Below, piece by piece: positions 33,931 to 46,300 of a stretch of 64,000 bases of DNA. This stretch comes from Protopterus annectens (lineage: Eukaryota > Chordata > Ceratodontiformes > Protopteridae), in contig NC_056732.1 in the NCBI RefSeq assembly GCF_019279795.1, positions 1,074,152,240 through 1,074,216,239 of the forward strand, written 5' to 3'. Position numbers and translations under genes: made by a program. The first letter of the stretch is position 1; every line of letters begins with the position of its first letter. The notes below the pieces were generated by a model. The model worked only from the letters and a program-made list of their open reading frames with translations, ran no database searches and was not told the DNA's origin.

Positions 33931-35500
33931 TATGCCGATTGGATGGGTCAATGTCAGGTTCTGGCAAACCTACAACACACCCTGTGCATATGATGACACC
34001 TGTGCCACCTCCTGTCATCTGTCACACTGATGCAGGAATAGGCTAACATGGTTCTGATGCACAGGGTGACATTATAGCAGTGTAGCAATAGTAGCAAGTT
34101 GCCAACAGGAAAGTGTACTGATATCCTTGTAGGTATATCTGAGCAGGCATTATGCATCACAGCTCTGACAGTCATTGTAGCATTGTTTACACCAGTGTTA
34201 GGTCTGAGTATGTATTGTCCACCCATGTGCCACTTGGCTGAAGTGTACAGTGTTGCCAGCATGTGTTAGTGACTGGACAGTACATGTGTGATGTGTGCAT
34301 TACAAATTAGCGGGTGTACATCTGTGAACATGGTGTGTGTGCACTGTTTGCATGTACGTGCATAGTAGACACGTGGGATGTGCAACATACCCTGTTCTAC
34401 ACATTGTTAACATCTCATGGTATCTTTCGATGGCCAGTATGCATTCTACTACAGATATTTACTAACATGCGTACACATGTGTGTATGACATGGGTTGGCA
34501 CTATGCTGTGGGTGATACAGTTGATATCCGTCAATGATCTGCAGTCTGGTAGTATACACCACCTCAACAGCATGACTATAACCAATCATTAGATGATGTC
34601 CTGAGAAATGACTCACAGTTGTAGGGAACTCAGTAACAATTGGATCCTTCCAGTACTATACTATAACAGTAACCAGTGGTATTGACCGCCACACATTCCT
34701 GGGACCACACCTGTGTGGCATATAGCCCTCTTAGGTAGATGCAAACACACTAGGGATATGTCCATCCACATCTGGAAATGCATGCATTGGCCTACACTGC
34801 ATTCCCCGGATGGGACGCATATCCTACATAAGGGTATCATACAGACAGATACCTGTTGTCCAATACATGCTGTATAGCAGTACGCCGTCTATGGCATAGT
34901 CATCCACATTTACTATACATACTATCCCGACAGTACCACATAGGTGGTAGCCCTGAACATGTATGTTGGGTACCAATGTGTACAGACAGACATGTGTTAT
35001 GTCATCTGTCCCTTGGTATCCACATATCCATAGGTATTGTGGGGTCCCTCGGTGTTTCACATAACACATTAGGGGCCTGCATGCATATCCACAGGGCTGG
35101 TGCACACCTATAATGACTGTCTATTATTGCCAGTCGTTGTTGTGTATGAACATGTCTGACATATACCCCGGCAATTACCCTCACTCACAGTACTCTATAG
35201 TAGGTGTCATGGGTGTGTGTGGCAGGGATGTCCTTGGCCACAGATTACTACATTGGCCAGGCTTGACGCATACATACATATGTGACCTATGATCTGAGAA
35301 GCAGCGGCACAATCTGTCGAAGGTTGCAAATGTATTCATGTAGTATGCAGGCTTCACACCTATGTACTGATTGAGGTCACATGTACACAAATTTATTTGA
35401 CACGCAGATACCCGATGTGTGCAATGCACATACTGTTTGAAACATATGTCATACCATAGTAAAAGCAAAACCCACACTGCATTGACCACCTGTGGCACAC
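33929..35500. other. 3' flank of Myb A1, homologous to the A2 flank
   Basis: Non-coding. 33970-34075 ('caccctgtgcatatgatgacacctgtgcc...gatgcacagggtga') matches 54770-54862 beside A2 and, reversed, 3480-3590 beside A3. Around 35170-35200 'taccctcactcacagtactc' matches 55487-55503. So the repeated unit extends well beyond the gene. No RNA or protein gene recognised. Confidence 0.55.
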
Positions 35501-35503
35501 ACA

Positions 35504-35504
<1 letters not shown>

Positions 35505-35578
<74 letters not shown>

Positions 35579-35807
35579 AGCGTTTGCAGGACTTAAACCC
35601 CTACCTAACTATGTTATGATACTAGAGAGATACGCATTAACACGGAGTGCTATATGCAATACTGGGTGGTTTCTGTTCTCCTTGAACATTTGTAGGATGC
35701 CGACATCATCGAACTTTCCAAAGAGGGATGTACCTCTCTTAATGTGTTTTCCCAGTCTCCAAAAAGGCTACTCCTCTCAAAGGAAATCACACACACATAC
35801 ACACAAC

Positions 35808-35854
<47 letters not shown>

Positions 35855-36085
35855 GCGTTTGCAGGACTCAAACCCCTACCTAACTATGTTATGATACTAG
35901 AGAGATACGCATTAACACAGCGCGCTATATGCATTACTGGGTGGTTTCTGTTCTCCTTGAATATTTGTAGGATGCTGACATCATCAGACTTTCCAAAGAG
36001 GGATGTACCTCTTTTAATGTGTTTTCCCAGTCTCCAAAAAGGCTACTCCTCTCAAAGGAAATCACACACATACACCCTCCCATAT
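35505..36085 (-). repeat. tandem array of tRNA-like/(CA)n units, two full copies
   Basis: A unit of about 275 bp repeats (35581 to 35856). Each has a (CA)n tract (35507-35576, 35813-35850), a tRNA-like stretch, and a linker 'ctttccaaagagggatgtac...ctcctctcaaagg'. On the minus strand the tRNA-like stretch has A-box-like 'TAGCGCGCTGTG' and B-box 'GGTTTGAGTCC' (35581-35655 and 35856-35935) with starts 53 nt apart. The linker copies are nearly identical (35700-35790 and 35975-36065), so the duplication is fairly recent. It is homologous to the array at 57600-58610 but inverted. Confidence 0.8.
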
Positions 36086-36089
36086 CAAC

Positions 36090-36345
36090 TGAGTACATTT
36101 CTGCAAATAACACTACTCCTACTCGGACAGGTTCGGGTTTCCTGGATCGCAAATTTACCTCATTTGCATGGCTTTCACCTGCAATTGAGGTAATTTGCAT
36201 ATCCCAGCCCTGTCCGTGTAGGACTAGTTTGGCGAGCTCAGTTGCACGCCCCTACCGGCTGTTCCTGGATCACTCGGCTGACATGTTGGCTGCATGGAGT
36301 CTTACTCTACTCTAAGACTCCGTGCAAGCCTTCGTGAATCCGGCC
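36090..36345. mobile_element. Harbinger-type terminus or MITE
   Basis: Read on the minus strand from 36345 it starts 'gggccggattcacgaaggct', sharing 'GGATTCACGAA' with the B1 and B2 ends, and then has a palindrome 'ggagtctta...taagactcc' (36296-36321). Further in is an inverted repeat built on 'gcaaatt(t)acctca/tgaggtaa(t)ttgc' (36148-36204). CpG content is much higher than in the neighbourhood. Its partner end is not certain; it may be a 0.25-kb MITE or the right end of a larger element. Confidence 0.55.
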
Positions 36346-36789
36346 CAAGATGTTACAAGTGTATTTTCATCAAATTAAACTTACATATATAACTCTGAAA
36401 ATTTTTTAACCAAAAAAAAAATGTAAACTTGAAGGACTATGGAAATGAAGTGTATAATTCAATAAAATCACCACAGTGAAGAATAAAATCAAAATCCACA
36501 ATTTATTCCACAAATGACATTATTTAGCACTTTTGTTCCTGAATAATAGTAATGGAACTTCATCAGAACATAACAGAAAATCCCACAGTATCAGCCCCTT
36601 TTATAAAAACACAGAATCATGTGACAAATTGCCACTATAAAATCCACAAAAAATGCTGGATAAAAGTGCCACCAATTAACAGCAGAATGACAAAACCAAG
36701 AAATCCACAAAAAATGCTGTATAGAAACATCACCAATTGACAGCAGAATGAAATAAAGAGCAAAATGCTTAGCTACAGCCTGTTACATG
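36346..36789. repeat. AT-rich DNA with a direct repeat
   Basis: A block of about 58 bp starting 'aatccacaaaaaatgctg' occurs twice in tandem (36641-36700 and 36700-36757). Otherwise AT-rich with no gene. Confidence 0.6.
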
Positions 36790-38209
36790 CCCCGGGATTC
36801 ATGAAGCTTGCACCAGGCTCAGGCGTAGCGTAGGCGGTATAACGCCAAATATGGCCATCGAGTGATTCAGGTATGATCAAATTCCACATGCACTACCGGC
36901 ATACGCCAGAACTGCGCAGCCCTCAGCTTAGGTATGCTAATCGCCCCGTGTGCAGTGCCACACCATGCAAATGAAGGTACATAGTGATTCATGAAGTGGT
37001 GCAGGCGTAGCGTAAGCCCATGGAAATGTAAACCAAAAAACACGGTTTACATTTTCCCAAACAGAACATCGGAGCTATGGAAGCGGACCAGACTCATGTA
37101 TTACAAAGTTAACATATGCCAATGGCTAAATACACAGCCAATGGCATAAGAAAAGATGCACAACACCTAAAAAACAACATTTAATGTCATGTGCACAGTA
37201 ACACAAAATACAACCGCAGGGCATGTGTGCGCAAACTGGAACACAAAGAAAATATATACAAATGTCATAAAATCGCAATGTAATACAAATAAGGATTTCA
37301 CCATAATACTCAATGGTATGCATGGTACACCACAACCAAGCTGCAAGGTTTGCTAAGGGTCTGTGACAGTGTTCGGCACTGTAATTATGAATTAGTAGTC
37401 AATGCCATGCAAATGAGGCAGGTAATACTGAATCGCAAACGTTCCGCCGGATTAAAGAAGTTCCATACGGTGCAGTGCTATAACACTGAGGAGTGGCTCA
37501 GAGGTATACATGACATCAGCAGTGGGGTGTGCCACCGTAGCTGTAAGCACATTGGAGCAATGCAAATCTGGCCTGGCCATTGCTAAGCAAAGCCGCAGGA
37601 CAGGGGTGGGGAGGTAGGTATAGCATTGTTTAGCTGAGAGCACATATGGTGCCCGATAGCGCATGTGTACGGGGATGAAAACGTGCCCGAAACCCGGTAA
37701 GTGGATGCACGCGCCGAGAACCATAGCACAAACAGGAAGGTCAGGGGAAGAAAAGAAGGAAATGCCGCAGTAGGGTAATTGGAGTACAACTGAGCAATTA
37801 ACACCTATTAACTCACAGCGGGCAATCGACGGCAGCTGACAAGTCTGCTCACAGAAACCTGTAAAACAGGATAGGGGAGGTGTCGGACTGCAAAGAAAGG
37901 AGAACTGTCATAGCAGAGCAAAGCAAACCTACAGTAGACTGGCAATAGAACACATTATGCAAGATAAGCCAGGTCTAGGAAAGTACAAATGAAAGCAGGC
38001 TGCAGGATGCATGCTAGAAAATGGTAGGTGAAACATGAAGAAATGTAAAGCGAAGGGCAAGAGGTAATCCATGGCAGCCAAATGTAATTCAACACCAAAG
38101 GCACCACAATAGTAGTTCCTGTAGTAAAACATATAAGATACCCTGTAGCTACGATCGTACATACACACCCTATGACATCATCTGTGTTCACAGCACAACA
38201 GTATAAAGT

Positions 38210-39443
38210 GTGAAAGCACCCTACACACACCTGTGTATTCCCAAACACTGCACCATAGGTGTAAACACATGGGGAACTTTTAAAATGTACATGTTGGGAG
38301 CTGCCATAGCTGTGATTCATCACCATGTGTTAGAGACTGATGGTGTTCTGGAGGATGATGTTGACAACCACGGCAGGCCCCGGAGGAGGAGAAGAGTGTT
38401 CAGACCAAGGGTAACCTACCAGGAGCTACATGATCTGGAGATAGTAGAGCATTACAGGGTAGACAGGGACATCTTACAGCAAATAGTTGAGCTGTGCCGG
38501 CCACGCCTGAGAACCAGAAACAACAGAGGGGAACCCATCCCAATGGACACGGAGGTATGTGTAAGCTTGTGAATACTAGCCACAGGTACCTTTCAAAAGC
38601 CAACTGGAGATATAATGGGGATCTCACAGGCATCAGCATCCAGGGTACTACACCAGTTCCTGGATGCCATGTTACCACATGCCAATGAGCATATATACTT
38701 CCCCCGAACTCAGGAGGAGTTGGCCAGCAATATGCGTCACTTCCACCATGTGGCACACTACTCGGAGGTACTGGGTGCGATAGACTGCACGCACATACAT
38801 ATCAAGTCACCACCCGGTGAGCATGGTAGGCACTAAATAAACAGCAAGGGATTCCACTCCATCAACTGCCAGGTCGTGTGCAATGCCCAGGACATTATCA
38901 TGGATGTGTGTGCTGGCAGCCCTGGAAGCTACCATGACTCCCATATCTGGGATGCCTCACAGATGTATCAGGTATTTGTCAGGGGGGGACATCCCACATG
39001 GTCACCTTGTGGGGGATGCTGGCTATGCACTGGAGCCATGGATGATGACTCCCATCAGAAATGCACACACACCCATGCAAGAACGCCATAATGAGGCACA
39101 CGCACAAACCAGAATAATCACATAGTGTGTGTTCGGGATGCTGAAATCACTGTTCCGTTGCTTGGACACATCTGGTGTAGCCTTGCAGTACTCTCCAGGC
39201 ACGTGTGCCCACATTTTCATAGTATGTGCCATGCTACATAATATGATCCTGCGGAAACAGCTACAGCAGGGACAAAATGGTGAAGGCCCTCATAGCCCAC
39301 CGCAACTGCCAAGGCCATCACAGACACAGAGGGATTCAGACCACGAACACCCTGTGCCAGCCTCAGTAGGCAGACGGAGGCATGCCCAATATGCCTGTGC
39401 CTTGGCAAAGAGGGAACGTATAGCACATACTCTGACAGTGTAG
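38210..39443 (+). pseudogene. HARBI1-type Harbinger transposase, copy C1, inactivated
   Basis: DDE nuclease homologous to HARBI1. The likely ATG is at 38291. Segments: basic N-terminus 'RPRRRRRVFRPR'; helix-turn-helix region 'GDIMGISQASASRVLHQF' (38615-38665); first catalytic Asp in 'LGAIDCTHIHIKSP' (38773-38814); 'GSYHDSHIWD' (38925-38955); second Asp in 'LVGDAGYALEPW' (39005-39045); and the region of the third catalytic residue before 'VFGMLKSLFRCL' (39129-39164). Lesions: TGA at 38570-38572, TAA at 38834-38836, a frameshift at the G7 run near 38983, and TAG at 39123-39125 exactly where the catalytic Glu codon should be. Otherwise nearly complete. Confidence 0.87.
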
Positions 39444-40360
39444 GCCCCTATGGACTGACACACCTCTCCACCTGCACACACAGTAAAATGGATGACACAC
39501 ACACACACGACCACCTGTAAATTGTAATGTATAGGTGGCCTACTGTGTGAATCCTACATAGGCAGCCCTCAAACACTGTACACACAACAGCTATTTGAAC
39601 AAGGAATGTCAAAACCTGAACAGTACATGCACCTATCAGCATATGTTGGTGCTGTGTGTATAGGTTCCTTGGTACATCGGTAGGTACACGCCCGACTGTC
39701 AGAGGCCATACACCAAACAAGGCAAACAGTGTCTGCTGTCGCCACAACATCGAGTAACCAATTGTCGCTCAGTGGAGCAGAGGCAATCGCGGGATCACAT
39801 GTGTGTAAGCACTGTTCTCCACACACTCTGCATGGATTCCCTGCTGCGTTAATGAGGGGCTCCACATAATGTAATCATGGATGTCGTGTCAAGGCATGGG
39901 GTGTACCCATGACAGGTATCCATCACCCCAGCATGCGCCACCTACGGTTGTTTGAAGGTGTAGCACATTATCGTGTGTGGCTCACTGTGATATACATACC
40001 CATTGCTGGAGCACATCCAGTAAACATCACATGGACATACCATTAATTGGACTCATCCATATGTAAACTAACTGAGTTACCCATGTGATTGCAGTATGGA
40101 GTAACAGCCATAGTATACTCCACATACAAAACGCCATAACATGTGTACAAATCCCAGATGCCCAAGTGGTAAATGCAGTGACCGTCGTGCATGTTCCCGG
40201 TCCCACGTCCTGCAAGGGATGTAACGTAATCCCGAAGGCACGAATAATGCATGTCGGATGCAGGTCATCAGATCATGTTTAGCACACGTTAGCGGGAATA
40301 TGCGTTGCCCAGTGCTGGTAAGCGTCGTTTAAATATGACGATATGGATATGCGCGAAACA
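39444..40360. other. 3' region of element C1, no gene
   Basis: Non-coding. The first 80 bases ('gactgacacacctctccacc...gtaaaatggatgac') match the sequence after HARBI1 C2 at 60920-60960. No further gene recognised. Confidence 0.45.
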
Positions 40361-40659
40361 GGGCTAAGCTTCTCTGAATATCGTGCAGATCACAGTTAAT
40401 GATGTCCAGAACAGGTGAAACCAGCATTATTCACCCCTGTACTAATAGTGCCTGCTCTGAAGGGTAAAATGACCACTGCCAGGAGTAGAACACGCAATCA
40501 TGTATACAATCACCTAACACTATGGTAGCCAAGATGTACCTACAGCAGGTGTGTAATGTGACAGGTTCTAACACAAACGTGTGGAGTCCAGGAAACAGTA
40601 TACACCGACAAGTACACAATGAAAGGTGTATTCTGCCTGTCACTCTCTCTGTCAGAGAC

Positions 40660-40660
<1 letters not shown>

Positions 40661-40714
<54 letters not shown>

Positions 40715-40715
40715 C

Positions 40716-40806
<91 letters not shown>
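40661..40806. repeat. (TA)n microsatellite, interrupted
   Basis: About 146 bases of TA with 'tatacatata' interruptions, able to fold on itself. The open frames of alternating Tyr-Ile are repeat artefacts. Confidence 0.95.
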
Positions 40807-40809
<3 letters not shown>

Positions 40810-41164
40810 CAGATAGAAAGGGTGATAGAGAGATATATGTTGATATATACGGATTCACCGATATCTGCAAATATATAGATAGGTCAACGACATCTACACA
40901 ACCATGGAGGTACAAATAAATAGGATACCGTCAATGATGGAATGTGTCACATACCGACACGTGTAACCACAAGGCTGAAAGACCGAAAGAATACAGTACC
41001 GGAACACTAGAACCGCGAGTAATATTATCACGATATGAAGGGACATTTAGTTACCGCTGCCGGTGTTGCGGTCCACGTAGGTACTGTGTTCAATTGTGTT
41101 TGTGATTGCCGTAGTCTATGTATGTGTGTGTTGAGGGTGCCGTGTGCATTTCCGTGTGACTGTA

Positions 41165-41165
<1 letters not shown>

Positions 41166-41236
<71 letters not shown>
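41166..41236. repeat. (TG)n microsatellite
   Basis: About 35 TG units. Confidence 0.95.
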
Positions 41237-41237
<1 letters not shown>

Positions 41238-41307
41238 TGAATTGTGTGCCTGTTAGTGCCAACTCGGAGGTAAATCATTACGGTAGGTGTGGTTATAGCT
41301 AGCCATA

Positions 41308-41652
41308 GGCATACGGTTACCACCTGTCCCACATTAGGACGGACAGCCCCTCCCTGGGCAGTTGTGTCCTGACATAAAACATTAAAAAAGGCAAATGTCC
41401 GAGATTGTAGGACATTATTATGTCCCATATATTATGTAATAGTTGCATTAAATAGTTATGCCTGTATGTAAGAAACGTAAATGTTACATGCAATATGATA
41501 AGTAGCCAAAGTCCTACAACAATAAGTATGTAATGAGGATAAAAGTATGTGCTATCCTGTGTACTGACCGTGGGTATATGTCGGCCTGTAAACACCGATG
41601 TGTGTCCCGCAAGTGTCCCACAATGGCCATTTGAAAAGGTGGCAACCCATGC
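41308..41652. mobile_element. non-autonomous DNA transposon with 'ggttgccacct' ends
   Basis: The left end 'ggttaccacctgtcccacat' and the right end, reversed, 'gggttgccaccttttcaaat' form terminal inverted repeats; 'gtcc' motifs recur near both ends. About 345 bp, no coding capacity. It resembles the 'CAACTGTCCC' repeats at 62682-63024 and 63345-63672 in end motifs but not in its core. Confidence 0.55.
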
Positions 41653-43389
41653 CAAAGAGGTTCAGTTACCAACACAACTGCAATGAGTGCAAATATCTGG
41701 GACAGAAATACACGGGACAGCTGTCATTTAGTAACATTCCTTTACATATCGCTGTAATTCCGGAGGTATGGAAGTATCAACCTCACCTGCATACTATATA
41801 GAAACCAATTAACAACGGCCCAATGTATATGCCTGTAACAAAAGTCTACTAACTGATAGGTCTTTAATTAGGGAAGGAGCCCACACACATATATGGAATA
41901 TGTAGAAATGCAAGACCCACAAACCTGTATATGCTACGTACACCCACCTACATCCCCCACACACAAAACTATAGCAATACAGACTGTAATTACAGCACAA
42001 ACATCCAGTCAGTCAATTAAATCTGCAGAAGCGTTAACATACCTTGTGAGAGACACATTTTAAAGGCACCATGTGAAATCGTAGCCATTGTATAATGGAA
42101 CAAATGGCGATGTTACAGGTTTTGTTTGCAATAGTCCCTTATCAGAAGGTTGGGATGACAGGTACACTCACATGTAAAACCACATACTCTAGCCATCACA
42201 CACAATCCACAGGGGACATAAATCCAAACTATCCGTGTCTCTACACATAGCAGTTGCAATTACACACAACAAAACACAATACAGGCCGTCTCCCCGAAGG
42301 TAGGGCAAATGGGCAACGCCCAAGTGGAGAATTCAATTATACCCCACTGTTGTCGCGTAATTGGTGAATGGAGTAGCTGCACAGCTGATGTGCAAGTAAT
42401 AATTCACTCAGGAACACCAATTGGCGGCAGGAAACCACATGTTACAGGTATTGACGTATATAAGGATGACTTGCCAGACATTCAAACCGTATGCTCATAC
42501 CATAGAACTGTTTAAACAGTGTAAAAGAGATAGTTACGAAAGTCCGGAATAATAACAAGGTATGTAGAACACTCAGTATGTAAGTGTATGTATAGCCTGT
42601 TTTGTATTAATTATCTTAGTGTATGTACAGCCTGTTTTGTATTAATTAAAAGTGTCCGCAATGCATAAAGTGGGAAAAGGTATTATGTAGTGATGTCTTG
42701 CTGAGCATAGTAATGCTTGTAGAAATTGTGTGTCCTGCAGTGGGCCACAAGGTAAACATCACAGACACCACAAGGGATGCTACATGAGGGCTTTAAACAG
42801 AACAATTCCATACCACCCGCCGTCAGTGGTAGGTTATGTCCAACAAGTACGTGCCATAGCAGGGGATAGTATATGTTGATATACTATCACAGTAGGCATG
42901 TGTATGGGCATATAACAACAATGACATGTCTAAGGTGGTCCTGCTGTGCAAGTATGCTTTGCATTATGGGATAATATGTAAAATATGTGTAATGTACAGT
43001 ATTGTAGGTAGATATGTCAGATATTCTACACAGCATAACAGGCATATCATGCATACCAAAGGTATCGTCTACTGGCATGTACAATATACAATAACAGGAT
43101 ACATATGGCTTGTAGTCACGGGACACTGTAACAGCATGATAGCTAATCTAAATGGAAGAGCTATTCAATTAACCATGCACAAAGGACATGTAATAGCTTC
43201 ACATGTTCATAGTGGGGTACTATGCAGTCTGGCAAGTCTATGTGTAAGCCCAACTACAATGTTTACAACAGCAGCACCTCTCTAGGGTAGTGTCCTGTCT
43301 GTGAACAGCAGAGCCATGTGTTACCTGCACCTCTGCACAGTATAGCCACTGCAGTGATCCCTGGCATACATGTGTGTCTCCCATCCACT
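41653..43389. other. unassigned DNA
   Basis: No gene recognised. A short direct repeat occurs at 42591-42650 ('agcctgttttgtattaatta' twice, 39 bases apart). An open frame at 42309-42515 has no known domain. Confidence 0.4.
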
Positions 43390-46300
43390 AAGTGAGGTAT
43401 CACATGAACAGTGCTACTGAGTGTCCCTGCGTGATGTACATAGGAATCATGTTCCAAAGCATGGTGAGTGTCTGGTTTGGAATGTAACCCTCAAGCACAT
43501 CCCACTCATCATTGCGTGTGTGCGCATATCCATGAGCATGTTGCTCACAGTGGCTTTTGCTTATGTCGCTTATGTGGAGTATATCCATGAATATTGTTGT
43601 GGACATGGGCCCTGTCTGTTCAGCAGAGGTCACCCCTGAGTATGTAGTATGCAAATGTGTACAGACGTGGTGTCTGTAGTTCTGCCGCATACGTCAACCG
43701 TCGGAGCTCAATAAACGTCATGGCGTGTTAATGTTGTGGTATGTAAAGCCATAGCTGTTCTGTAAGGTACACCCTAAACGGGGTGTTGTACCCTTGAATG
43801 TGTGTATACGTCTGGAGTTCAGAGGTACAATGGGTGCCTATGTTCCATCTACAAACCCAGTACAGATAAGTGTGGCCACGTAGAAGGATATCCACGCCAC
43901 AGTGACAATAGGGTTATCAAAGGAGTGGGTGCAACATACGTGTGTACTATGATCACGTACAATTTGACATGTATGTAGGGGACTACCACCTATGTGATAG
44001 TCAGTGGGTGAATGGTGTAATGCAAAGGGGATGTTCATGCACCTTATGTCATGCAGCTTGAGGCCATGATATTGATATCAGGTATCCATCACAGTGACAC
44101 CCTTATGGAGGGAGTCAGTATCAGTTGGTGGATCAATCATGGCGCTTTGTAAGCAGTTGTCTGGAAAAAGTCCCTCTGTGCTAGCCTGTACCTCAGGGAA
44201 GCATATACCGAACATGAGGGGCCCTATGACTGAGGACTGTGGTACGCCAAGTGTAACTAAAATACAGTAGGTACTATGGTATGCTACCCTGATTGTGTGT
44301 GTCCTGTCCGTGAGCCACTTTGCATAACATCCTGAGACATAGGGGTCGATGTGCAGGTGGATGTGTATGTTGTCAATACCAGAATGGAGAACAGTGCTGA
44401 AAGACAATGAGAGGACAATGTAGGCTGTGTGGACCCCCTTACCATCATCAACTACCCTGGTAACTGTATCAAAGGAGTCCACCAGGTGTAGGAGCCATGC
44501 TCTGGCCCTATCAAGTCCAACCTGGGTGGCATCAAAGGACCGGAGCCCACCAATGTCTCTGTGAATGACTTCCATGATGATGTGCCCCATAGCCTTGCAG
44601 AACAGTCCAGTCAGGCATATAGGGCAATAGTCCCTCTCGTGCATTGTGGCACCCCCTGTGTGGAGTGTGATAACTGTGCTGTGTGCCTTCAGGGGCCACA
44701 ATGTCTGATACAAGGCTATTACTGAATAAGGTGGCCAAGTGGGGAGACATGTCATTCAGAGGTTTGTGTAAATCACAGCCTGGGATGTTGGACGGTCACA
44801 TGGAGTCAGTGTTCCAGGCCTTATAGAGTGCAGGTTAGTACTGTGTAGTTGTGACCGCAGGGATACCACAATGTTCCTGCATGGATTGTGGCCCTGTAGG
44901 GAGTGAGAGGGTGTAATGTTAGCATTGAACCCATCCGTCAGCATGTTGCCAACATCACCTGGTTCTGTAATGTTCCTGAGTAACTGTTGTATGTCAGAGC
45001 AGATGTGAGTATTGCCATTGACTACTGACATACCTCCATAATGCCTTGTGGTACACCCTGGAATGTGTCGCAGTAATGTTTACGTAGCTAGGTTCGGAGT
45101 ATGTGATGAGGGATCCTGTAGCCCTACTGAGGCTGACCAGTGAGCTACCACACTTATGGGATTGTACTCCACTTTGCAACAGCCTCCACCTGTTGTTGTA
45201 AATTATGTCCATGGAACTGGACCCCCAGAGTGGCGTCCGTTATCTGGTGGGTACCATCATGGCTCTGTGTGGAATAGCATGATCCATGCAGTCGTGTAAG
45301 TGCTAATGAAGTGCACTGGGGTATGTTTCAGCATTTGTATGTGCATTGTCCATCTGCACGGGTGTCATGACGTTAACTACTGCTGTCATAAGACGTCCGT
45401 AGTAGGTGTTGTAGTACTCTTGTACTGTGTATGCCGTGAAGGGTGTGGTTCCGGGATGTGGATAACAAGGGTGATTAGCATATGTTCGGAATCCACCAAT
45501 GAGGGGATAACCCCAGGTGTGGAACACCAGTCACATGTTGATAGTGTCCATGTCTAGGATATTGTTGGTCTTGGAGGTGGTGTGTATGGGTTGATACAGC
45601 CGAGTGGAGGTTATGAATCCCGGACAGCATTGGCCTAATGTGTCGGTACATGAGTGGCTATCCCAGTTAAGTGTGGGGTAGTGTCAGTCTCACATCCGCA
45701 GTACCTGTCTGAACCCTACTTTCCAGTACACCAAGAAATGAGGTCTGGTAACCGTGGGGTATGTTGTTGAATCCGTAGCATGTTACAATGTGTATAGCAG
45801 TTCTGGCCACAGTTAGTTGCACGTGGAGCACCTCTGATGCATTGTGCTAAGTAACTAGCCAGGATGTGTGTACAACATAGTGGAATATGGGAACACCTAA
45901 GCCGTGGGTGTGCCGGTCCAGGTTACATGACTGAAAGGTGTGGTCTGTGTATAACTTGTCATTGCAGGTGTGCTCTGCAGAGCCTAGAGGCAGGTCCCAG
46001 TCACTGCAGAGATATTGAAGTGGTCCATTATAAGGAGTGCCTTGCCTGCGTGCGTCAGAGATGAAGATGTCAACATTGCGTCACATGACCCCATGTTTTG
46101 CTTGCCTGTTCCCGTTCTGCTGGTGAATGTTATTGGAAACTGTGCAAGACAGGCAGTATAGAAGCAGCAAGAGCCTTACATGTTATCTGTACTCCCAGGG
46201 CTGACAGGTGCAGGTCATCTGTGCCAAAGCATCGTGTTTTGTTGACCATGTCAGTCAAAGTGGACAGATACCAGATACCTGTGGAATGACAGCAGAAGCA

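Larger units (their letters stand above)
36790..40383 (+). mobile_element. Harbinger element C1 carrying HARBI1
   Basis: The left terminus 'ccccgggattcatgaagctt' (36790-36809) has a decayed inverted match at 40361-40383 ('gggctaagcttctctgaata'). The terminal block 'gattcatgaag...gcaggcgtagcgtaag' appears twice at the left end (36796-36835 and 36985-37018). The right subterminal region has 'cgttagcgggaatatgcg' and 'ggtaagcgtcg' motifs like those of B2. The only gene seen is the HARBI1 pseudogene at 38210-39443, so the element is about 3.6 kb. The right end is a weaker call than the left. Confidence 0.6.

Noticed and set aside
34850..35130. Possible further CR1 fossil ('taccacataggtggtagccc')
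   Set aside because: Only about 25 bases match CR1 clearly; not enough to call an element.
40522..40919. Tyr-Ile open frames across (TA)n, also at 8663-9147 and 23666-23900
   Set aside because: Microsatellite artefacts.
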